Of a stretch of DNA of 39,832 nucleotides, positions 34,003 through 39,832 are shown piece after piece. The notes under the pieces are model-generated. The model was given only the letters and a program-made list of their open reading frames with translations. It was not told the DNA's origin and ran no database searches. Every line of letters begins with the position of its first letter. The first letter of the stretch is position 1. The position numbers and the translations under genes were made by a program. This DNA comes from Ruminococcus sp. (GTDB taxonomy: Bacteria; Bacillota; Clostridia; Oscillospirales; Ruminococcaceae), in the NCBI GenBank assembly GCA_024403935.1, contig JAKSQV010000011.1, positions 1-39,832 on the forward strand. Reading direction: 5' to 3'.

Positions 34003-35772
34003 TTGGCAAGTTCAGGAAAAATAATCAAGGTCTCAGGACCTCTCGTTGTTGCTGAGGGAATGAGAGATGCAAATATGTTTGACGTTGTGCGCGTCAGCGA
34101 CAAGCGTCTTATAGGTGAAATAATCGAGATGCACGGTGACCGTGCTTCCATACAGGTCTACGAGGAGACTGCCGGTCTCGGTACAGGTGAGACTGTGGAA
34201 TCCACAGGAGAGCCTATGAGCGCGGAGCTCGGTCCCGGACTCATCGGCAGCATCTATGACGGTATACAGCGTCCGCTGGATGATATACGCAGGATATGCG
34301 GAAACAACCTTGCGCGTGGAGTTGAAGTTCCTTCCCTCAAGCGCAGCAGAAAGTGGAAATTCACTCCTTCTGTAAAGGCAGGCGAGGAGGTCGTGGGCGG
34401 AGATATTATCGGTACTGTTCCCGAAACCGACATCGTTCTGCATAAAATAATGGTGCCCAACGGCGTGAAGGGCAGAGTGAAGTCGATAAAAGAGGGAGAG
34501 TATGCCGTTGATGAGACGGTGTGCGTTCTCGAAACCGAAAACGGTGAAAAAGAGCTTACAATGATGCAGAAATGGGGCGTCAGAAGCGGCAGACCTTACA
34601 GCAGAAAGCTCTCACCTGATATGCCGCTTGTGACGGGACAGCGCGTTGTTGACTGCCTGTTTCCGATAGCAAAAGGCGGAGTTGCAGCTATTCCCGGACC
34701 TTTCGGAAGCGGCAAGACCGTCACTCAGCACCAGCTTGCAAAGTGGGCTGAGGCTGATATAATCGTGTACATCGGCTGCGGAGAGCGCGGCAATGAGATG
34801 ACGGACGTTCTGAACGAGTTCCCTGAGCTTATCGACCCGAAAACTGGCAAATCGCTCATGGAGCGCACGGTGCTGATCGCAAACACCTCGGATATGCCTG
34901 TTGCGGCGCGTGAAGCATCGGTATACACGGGAATAACTATCGCCGAATACTACCGCGATATGGGCTATTCAGTGGCACTTATGGCGGATTCCACCTCGCG
35001 TTGGGCAGAGGCTCTGCGCGAAATGAGCGGCCGTCTTGAGGAAATGCCCGGCGATGAGGGCTACCCTGCCTACCTCGGAAGCCGTCTTGCCCAGTTCTAT
35101 GAGCGTGCAGGACGCGTTATCTCCAAGGGCAGTGAGGGCAGGGAAGGGGCTCTTTCCGTTATCGGAGCTGTTTCCCCTCCCGGCGGAGATATATCCGAGC
35201 CTGTTTCGCAGGCGACACTGCGTATCGTCAAGGTGTTCTGGGGACTTGACTCGAATCTCGCTTATCAGCGTCACTTCCCCGCTGTAAACTGGCTGACGAG
35301 CTACTCGCTGTATGCGGATTCACTTGCGGACTGGTACGACAATAACGTTTCCAAGGAGTGGATGCCGTCGCGCGCAAGGTTTATGTCTATCCTCCACGAC
35401 GAGGCGGAGCTGAAGGAGATCGTCAAGCTCATCGGCATGGATGCTCTGTCGGCAGGCGACCGCCTGAAGATGGAGACTGCACGTTCTATCCGTGAGGACT
35501 TTCTGCACCAGCTTGCATTCCACGAGATTGACACCTACACCAGCCTGAAGAAGCAGCTTTACATGATGAAGCTGATACTCATGTTCAATGACGAAGCGGA
35601 GGCTGCTGTCGGCAAGGGCGCGGACATCGAAGCTGTTGCCGGGCTGCCTGTGCGCGAGAAGATAGGACGCTTCAAGTATGTTCCCGAGAATGAGACCGAC
35701 CACGAATTTGAAAGCATATCCGTTGAAATATCCGCTGAGCTCAACGGGCTGCTGATCAAGGAGGAAGACTGA
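34003..35772 (+). CDS. ntpA: V-type ATPase catalytic subunit A
   Basis: Catalytic ATP-hydrolysing (or synthesising) subunit, 589 residues, close to E. hirae NtpA. The P-loop is GPFGSGKT (232-239, K238). [48 protein letters not shown] sequence and the non-homologous insertion near residues 115-190 typical of A subunits are present. The likely start is TTG 34003, 8 bases after AAAGGAG. An ATG at 33943 is in frame but lies inside ntpG without a ribosome binding site. The last base of the stop codon is the first base of the ntpB ATG. Confidence 0.96.
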   Translation: MASSGKIIKVSGPLVVAEGMRDANMFDVVRVSDKRLIGEIIEMHGDRASIQVYEETAGLGTGETVESTGEPMSAELGPGLIGSIYDGIQRPLDDIRRICGNNLARGVEVPSLKRSRKWKFTPSVKAGEEVVGGDIIGTVPETDIVLHKIMVPNGVKGRVKSIKEGEYAVDETVCVLETENGEKELTMMQKWGVRSGRPYSRKLSPDMPLVTGQRVVDCLFPIAKGGVAAIPGPFGSGKTVTQHQLAKWAEADIIVYIGCGERGNEMTDVLNEFPELIDPKTGKSLMERTVLIANTSDMPVAAREASVYTGITIAEYYRDMGYSVALMADSTSRWAEALREMSGRLEEMPGDEGYPAYLGSRLAQFYERAGRVISKGSEGREGALSVIGAVSPPGGDISEPVSQATLRIVKVFWGLDSNLAYQRHFPAVNWLTSYSLYADSLADWYDNNVSKEWMPSRARFMSILHDEAELKEIVKLIGMDALSAGDRLKMETARSIREDFLHQLAFHEIDTYTSLKKQLYMMKLILMFNDEAEAAVGKGADIEAVAGLPVREKIGRFKYVPENETDHEFESISVEISAELNGLLIKEED

Positions 35773-37148
35773 TGCCAAGAGAATACAGAACGATCGAGGA
35801 GGCAGCAGGACCGCTGCTGCTTGTAAAGGATGTTGAAAATGTCACCTATGGCGAGCTTGCGGAAATAAGGCTCTCGAACGGCGAAAAGAGACGCTGCCGC
35901 GTGCTTGAGATAGACGGCAGCAACGCCCTCGTACAGCTTTTTGAGAATGCCGCAGGTATCAACCTCAAGGACAGTGCCGTCGTTTTTTCGGGGCATCAGA
36001 TGGAACTCGGCGTGTCGGAGGATATGCTCGGACGTGTATTTGACGGCCTCGGCAGACCTATTGATGACGGTCCTGAGATAATCCCCGACAAGCGCATGGA
36101 CGTAAACGGTCTGCCAATGAATCCCGTAGCGCGTAAATACCCGCAGGAGTTCATTCAGACAGGCGTTTCGGCAATAGACGGACTCAATACGCTCGTCCGC
36201 GGACAGAAGCTTCCCATTTTTTCGGCAAGCGGACTTCCGCACGCACAGCTTGCGGCTCAGATAGCACGTCAGGCGCGTGTGCTCGGCGATAATGAGCAGT
36301 TTGCGGTCGTATTTGCCGCTATGGGCATCACATTTGAGGAGTCGGAGTACTTTGTCCGCAGCTTCCGCGAAACAGGAGCTCTCGACCGCACGGTGCTCTT
36401 TGTGAACCTTGCAAATGATTCGGCGATAGAGCGTCTTTCAACTCCGAAAATGGCACTTACTGCCGCTGAATACCTTGCTTTTGAGAAGGGGATGCACGTT
36501 CTCGTCATACTCACTGACATCACCAATTATGCCGATGCTCTCCGTGAGGTTTCGGCAGCACGCAAGGAAGTCCCCGGACGGCGCGGTTATCCCGGCTATA
36601 TGTATACCGATCTTGCTTCGATATATGAGCGCGCAGGCCGTCAGGACGGCAGAGACGGCTCTATCACGATGATCCCGATACTCACCATGCCCGAGGACGA
36701 CAAGACTCACCCGATCCCCGATCTCACAGGCTACATCACCGAGGGACAGATAATCCTTTCGCGTGAGCTGAGCCGCAAGGGAATAAATCCGCCTGTTGAC
36801 GTGCTCCCGTCGCTCTCACGACTGAAGGACAAAGGCATAGGAAAGGGCAAGACGCGTGCCGACCACTCGGATACCATGAACCAGCTTTTCTCCGCATACG
36901 CACGCGGCAAGGATGCCAAGGAGCTTATGGTCGTTCTCGGAGAGGCGGCTCTTACTCCCACAGACCTGCTCTATGCGAAGTTTGCAGATGAGTTCGAGAA
37001 GCGTTATGTTTCGCAGGGCTTTGATAACAACCGCAGCATCGAGGAGACTCTCTCTATCGGCTGGGAGCTTCTGAGACTTCTGCCGAGAAGCGAGCTGAGG
37101 CGTATCAGAGAGGAGTATCTTGCCGAGTATTACGACGGAAAGAACTGA
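35772..37148 (+). CDS. ntpB: V-type ATPase regulatory subunit B
   Basis: A 458-residue non-catalytic nucleotide-binding-fold subunit that alternates with A in the hexameric head. As expected there is no P-loop at the usual place ([18 protein letters not shown] instead). Typical stretches are [64 protein letters not shown] and LPSLSRL. It overlaps the ntpA stop by one base (TGATG), with AAGGAGG a few bases upstream, so A and B are translated in a coupled way. Confidence 0.96.
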   Translation: MPREYRTIEEAAGPLLLVKDVENVTYGELAEIRLSNGEKRRCRVLEIDGSNALVQLFENAAGINLKDSAVVFSGHQMELGVSEDMLGRVFDGLGRPIDDGPEIIPDKRMDVNGLPMNPVARKYPQEFIQTGVSAIDGLNTLVRGQKLPIFSASGLPHAQLAAQIARQARVLGDNEQFAVVFAAMGITFEESEYFVRSFRETGALDRTVLFVNLANDSAIERLSTPKMALTAAEYLAFEKGMHVLVILTDITNYADALREVSAARKEVPGRRGYPGYMYTDLASIYERAGRQDGRDGSITMIPILTMPEDDKTHPIPDLTGYITEGQIILSRELSRKGINPPVDVLPSLSRLKDKGIGKGKTRADHSDTMNQLFSAYARGKDAKELMVVLGEAALTPTDLLYAKFADEFEKRYVSQGFDNNRSIEETLSIGWELLRLLPRSELRRIREEYLAEYYDGKN

Positions 37149-37159
37149 GGTGAGCGCAG

Positions 37160-37810
37160 TTGGCAAGACTAAACGTTAATCCTACACGCATGGAGCTGAG
37201 CAAGCTGAAAAAGAAGCTCGTCTCCGCACAGCGCGGCCACAAGCTCCTGAAGGACAAGCGCGATGAGCTTATGCGTCAGTTCATGCTGCTCATAAAAGAG
37301 AACAGGCAGCTGCGCAGCGAGGTCGAGGCGGCTGTATCCGAGGCTGACAGCTACATGGCAGTTGCAGGCTCGGTAATGCAGAGAGAGGTGCTTGAAACAG
37401 CACTCATGCTCCCGAAGCAGGAGGTCGAGCTTGAGGTGGGGGAGAAAAACGTCATGAGCGTGTACATCCCTGTTTTCAGCCCGAAGTACCGTACAAGCGA
37501 TCCGGGTGACATATATTCCTACGGAACAGCTTTTACTTCTGCCGACCTTGATGGAGCTGTGAGCGCGTTGAGTGCCATCTTTCCGAAGATGATAAGGCTT
37601 GCGGAGGTCGAGAAGGCGTGTCAGCTCATGGCGGACGAGATCGAAAAGACCCGCCGCCGCGTAAATGCACTTGAGCATATCATGATACCCGACTATCAGG
37701 AGACGATCAGGTTTATCACCATGAAGCTTTCGGAGAATGAACGCTCGACGACCACATCACTGATGAAGGTAAAGGACATGGTGCTCAAACAGAATCACGA
37801 TTTCAAATGA
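37160..37810 (+). CDS. ntpD: V-type ATPase subunit D (central shaft)
   Basis: A 216-residue subunit forming the long antiparallel coiled coil of the rotor. The N-terminus LNVNPTRMELSKLKKKL and the AQRGHKLLKDKRDELMRQF stretch are characteristic; a C-terminal helix (about 155-205) completes the coiled coil. The start is TTG at 37160, 8 bases after GAGGTGA, the second TTG start in this operon. This is the last gene; a strong terminator follows 7 bases after the stop. No counterpart of E. hirae ntpH or ntpJ is present. Confidence 0.94.
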   Translation: MARLNVNPTRMELSKLKKKLVSAQRGHKLLKDKRDELMRQFMLLIKENRQLRSEVEAAVSEADSYMAVAGSVMQREVLETALMLPKQEVELEVGEKNVMSVYIPVFSPKYRTSDPGDIYSYGTAFTSADLDGAVSALSAIFPKMIRLAEVEKACQLMADEIEKTRRRVNALEHIMIPDYQETIRFITMKLSENERSTTTSLMKVKDMVLKQNHDFK

Positions 37811-37817
37811 ATCATAC

Positions 37818-37844
37818 AAGAGCAGACTGAGGTCTGCTCTTTTT
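37818..37844 (+). terminator. Terminator of the V-ATPase operon
   Basis: AAGAGCAGAC (37818-37827) and GTCTGCTCTT (37832-37841) form a perfect 10-bp stem with loop TGAG, followed by TTT. Confidence 0.93.
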
Positions 37845-37887
37845 GTTTGCTGGAAAACTGAAACAAGCAAAAAATAAAAGTTTCGGT

Positions 37888-38050
37888 CAAGCCTTTTCAA
37901 AGGCTTGCAGGTTCTCAGGGCAGTGCCCTGAGCCGCACTCCGCAGAGTGCGGAATACTTTTGCTTCAGGAGCTCCGCAGGGGTGAATCTGACAAAACGAT
38001 CCGGTGGATCGTTTTTCAGAGAGGGGTGCCCTGCGATAGAGGGCACCCCT
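37888..38050. repeat. Array of five adjacent perfect hairpins
   Basis: The stems are: CAAGCCTTT/AAAGGCTTG (37888-37907); CTCAGGGC/GCCCTGAG (37914-37932); CCGCACTC/GAGTGCGG (37933-37952); AAAACGATCC/GGATCGTTTT (37993-38015, extended by TCTG/CAGA); and AGGGGTGCCCT/AGGGCACCCCT (38022-38050). The 8-bp palindrome GGAGCTCC lies at 37968-37975. Almost every base is in a palindrome. No coding sequence is seen. The whole lies between two related terminators. Confidence 0.7.
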
Positions 38051-38098
38051 AAGTGAGCAGCAAAGTGATTCGCCGTACAGGACTTTATCGACAGACTG

Positions 38099-38126
38099 AA
38101 AGGGACAGACCGATGTCTGCTCTTTT
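38099..38126 (+). terminator. Second terminator-like hairpin, related to the V-ATPase terminator
   Basis: AAAGGGACAGAC (38099-38110) pairs with GTCTGCTCTTTT (38115-38126) around loop CGAT, using three G-T pairs and one mismatch. The right arm is an exact 12-base copy of the right arm of the V-ATPase terminator (37832-37843). Confidence 0.6.
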
Positions 38127-38176
38127 GCGTATCTGCGGCACACATAAACGGAATGTCCGTGACTTGTCTGTGATGC

Positions 38177-38206
38177 TTGACAATGATGATGTATTTGTGA
38201 TATAAT
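38177..38206 (+). promoter_or_regulatory. Sigma-A promoter of the HTH-cupin gene
   Basis: TTGACA (38177-38182) and TATAAT (38201-38206) both match consensus, with an 18-base spacer. A leader hairpin follows at 38224-38245 (GCGGA-AGCG/CGCT-TCCGC, one bulged G). Confidence 0.82.
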
Positions 38207-38274
38207 AAAAGTTGTATTGATAGGCGGAAGCGGTGCGCTGTCCGCATGACAATTCGTTAATTGGAGGTTGCACT

Positions 38275-38820
38275 ATGGAAAGCATTAATGAGATCGCTGC
38301 ACGTATCCGCGAGCTGCGTGAGGTATGCGATTATTCACAGGAACAGCTTGCTGCGGAGCTCGGACTCAACGCAGAGCAGTATGCAGGCTATGAGCAGAAC
38401 GGAGACTTCCCGATCAGTGTCATCTACGAGATCGCAAACAAGTTCAAAGTGGATTTCAATGAGCTGGTAACAGGTGAGCCGAGCCGTATAGATACCTATC
38501 AGGTCGTCCGCCGCGGTCACGGAAAGAGCGTCAGCCGCTTCCCGGGTTACCGCTTCAAGGATCTTGCTTTCCGATATGCGGACAAGATCATGCAGCCTCT
38601 TCTCGTCACTCTCGAGCCGTCTGACGAGCCTGCAAAGCTCGTTACTCATACAGGTCAGGAATTCAACCTTGTGCTGAAGGGCAGCATTGCTGTCGTATTC
38701 GAGGACAAGGAGATAATCCTGAATGAGGGCGATTCGGTATATTTCAATCCCGCTCTTCCCCACGGTCAGCGCTGCCACGGAGACACCAAGGCAAGATTCC
38801 TGACCATGATAGCTGAATAA
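38275..38820 (+). CDS. XRE-family HTH regulator with C-terminal cupin domain
   Basis: A 181-residue regulator. A helix-turn-helix of the XRE/Cro type (about 8-62: IRELREVCDYSQEQLAAELGL then YAGYEQNGDFPI) is followed by a cupin barrel (about 105-180: HTGQEFNLVLKGS and NEGDSVYFNPALPHG). Such proteins bind a small metabolite in the cupin and control adjacent metabolic genes. Its place 19 bases before an acyl-CoA synthetase gene suggests that it regulates this gene and itself, possibly sensing an acid or acyl compound; that is inference. GGAGGTTG 5 bases before ATG 38275 sets the start, excluding a 14-codon upstream extension. Confidence 0.9.
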   Translation: MESINEIAARIRELREVCDYSQEQLAAELGLNAEQYAGYEQNGDFPISVIYEIANKFKVDFNELVTGEPSRIDTYQVVRRGHGKSVSRFPGYRFKDLAFRYADKIMQPLLVTLEPSDEPAKLVTHTGQEFNLVLKGSIAVVFEDKEIILNEGDSVYFNPALPHGQRCHGDTKARFLTMIAE

Positions 38821-38839
38821 ACAAAGGAGTTAATGTAGA

Positions 38840-39832
38840 ATGCTTTTAGACCGCTATCTGCCCCGTATCGAATTCGATTCCTACGAGGATTTCGTACAGA
38901 ATTACCGCGTGAATGTTCCCGAGGATTTCAATTTTGGATGGGATATCGTTGATGAATGGGCAAAGCAGGAGCCTGAAAAGAAGGCTCTCGTATGGCTCAG
39001 CCATGATAAGGAGGAGCGTACATTCACCTTTACCGACATATCAAAGCTCTCGAACCGTACTTGCCATTATTTCCGCAGTCTCGGACTGAAAAAGGGCGAT
39101 GTTGTTCTGCTTATACTTCGCCGCCGCTGGGAATACTGGGTAGTCTCCACCGCTCTCCATAAGCTCGGAGTCATACTCATACCGGGCAATCTGCTCTTCA
39201 CAACTCATGATATAGCATACCGCGGCAATATGGCAGGCATCTCTGCTATCATCGCCTGCGATGACGAGTATATCCGCGGACAGATCGATGCTGCCGCTCC
39301 CGAGATAAAGACTCTCAGAAGAAAGATCGCTGTTGCAGAGCCGCGTGAGGGCTGGGACTTCCTTGAGGACGAGATCGCAAAGTATCCCGATACATTTGAG
39401 CGTCCCACAGGCGATCAGGCAACAAAGGCAACTGATACGATGCTCATCTACTTCACATCGGGCTCAACAGGAATGCCCAAAATGGTCTGCCACAACTTCG
39501 CACATCCGCTCGGACACATCGTTACTGCAAAGTACTGGCATCAGGTACAGGAAAACAAGCTTCATATGTCCATATCTGATTCTGGCTGGGCAAAATTCGG
39601 CTGGGGCAAGCTGTACGGTCAGTGGATATGCGGTGCGATACAGTTCGCATACGACTTTACAGGCAGATTCAATGCAAAGGATATTCTTGAGGTCATAAGC
39701 CGCTACAAGCTGACAACATTCTGTGCTCCGCCTACAATGTACCGCTTTATGCTTCAGGAGGATATGACGCAGTACGATCTCTCGTCGATACAGAATTTCT
39801 GCAATGCAGGTGAGCCGCTCAATCCTGAGGTA
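38840..39832 (+). CDS. AMP-forming acyl-CoA synthetase, 5' part (cut by window edge)
   Basis: The first 331 codons of an adenylate-forming enzyme, open to the right edge. Such enzymes activate a carboxylic acid to acyl-AMP and then acyl-CoA. The phosphate-binding motif YFTSGSTGMPK lies near residue 208. The stretches before it (GLKKGDVVLLILRRRWEYWVVSTALHKLGVILIPG) and after it (SDSGWAKFGWGKLYGQW, FCAPPTMYRFML, NAGEPLNPE) are those of medium-chain/acetyl-type acyl-CoA synthetases. AAAGGAG 10 bases before the ATG supports the start. It is encoded 19 bases after the HTH-cupin regulator, probably on one mRNA. The C-terminal domain is not in view, so substrate class and completeness are open. Confidence 0.88.
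   Translation, partial: MLLDRYLPRIEFDSYEDFVQNYRVNVPEDFNFGWDIVDEWAKQEPEKKALVWLSHDKEERTFTFTDISKLSNRTCHYFRSLGLKKGDVVLLILRRRWEYWVVSTALHKLGVILIPGNLLFTTHDIAYRGNMAGISAIIACDDEYIRGQIDAAAPEIKTLRRKIAVAEPREGWDFLEDEIAKYPDTFERPTGDQATKATDTMLIYFTSGSTGMPKMVCHNFAHPLGHIVTAKYWHQVQENKLHMSISDSGWAKFGWGKLYGQWICGAIQFAYDFTGRFNAKDILEVISRYKLTTFCAPPTMYRFMLQEDMTQYDLSSIQNFCNAGEPLNPEV

Noticed and set aside
35559..36242. A 227-codon open frame on the minus strand across the ntpA/ntpB junction
   Set aside because: It overlaps two well-supported ATPase genes on the other strand and resembles no family.
37888..38050. Hairpin array as a CRISPR array
   Set aside because: The stems differ in sequence and there is no repeated unit or regular spacer length; no cas genes are present.

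Overview
The window looks like chromosomal DNA of a cellulosome-producing Ruminococcus (Firmicutes, Oscillospiraceae), close to R. flavefaciens or R. champanellensis. The evidence is two very large secreted plant-cell-wall enzymes, each with threonine-rich linkers and a dockerin; strong AGGAGG-type ribosome binding sites; near-consensus TTGACA-17-TATAAT promoters; a bacterial V-type ATPase operon; and fermentation genes (L-lactate dehydrogenase, pyruvate formate-lyase activase). Genus-level placement is inference from gene content. No insertion sequence, prophage, CRISPR array or rRNA gene was seen.

Layout. 1-4.4 kb (+): a GH11-CBM22-GH10-dockerin-CBM22-CE4 xylanase/deacetylase. 4.6-5.9 kb (+): a membrane-anchored HtrA protease. 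6.0-10.7 kb (-): an operon ymfF-ymfH-lgt-folD with overlapping or closely spaced genes. 11.0-11.9 kb (-): an AraC-type regulator, divergent from a two-gene MBOAT/SGNH surface acylation unit (12.3-14.6 kb, +). 14.9-15.2 kb (-): a four-gene tRNA operon (Val-Asp-Gly-Cys) with a consensus promoter and two tandem terminators. 15.5-18.9 kb (-): a pectin methylesterase/pectate lyase/dockerin protein. 19.2-23.4 kb (-): a divergent type IIA topoisomerase pair. 23.6-25.8 kb (-): two tandem lipoproteins with transglutaminase-like domains. 25.8-28.9 kb (-): ldh, then pflA and a CCA-adding-type nucleotidyltransferase. 29.1-37.8 kb (+): a nine-gene V-ATPase operon (order F-I-K-E-C-G-A-B-D) behind a consensus promoter and a structured leader. 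38.2 kb to the right edge (+): a HTH-cupin regulator and the start of an acyl-CoA synthetase, cut by the window edge.

How it fits together. The two dockerin enzymes attack xylan and pectin and would dock on a scaffoldin that is not in the window. Lgt lipidates proteins such as the two transglutaminase-like lipoproteins. The CCA enzyme is needed at least for the tRNA-Asp and tRNA-Val genes here, which lack an encoded CCA. The V-ATPase proteolipid carries the residues that bind Na+ in Enterococcus hirae NtpK, so a sodium-coupled enzyme is likely.

Most genes belong to known families. The less explained parts are intergenic: a MITE-like inverted-repeat element at 15.4-15.5 kb, an array of five hairpins between two related terminators at 37.8-38.1 kb, the V-ATPase leader with a possible 15-codon peptide, a four-codon leader cistron before the topoisomerase B subunit, and an exact 16-bp repeat on both sides of the araC-type gene. 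All coordinates, structures and motifs were read by eye; no alignment or folding program was run.
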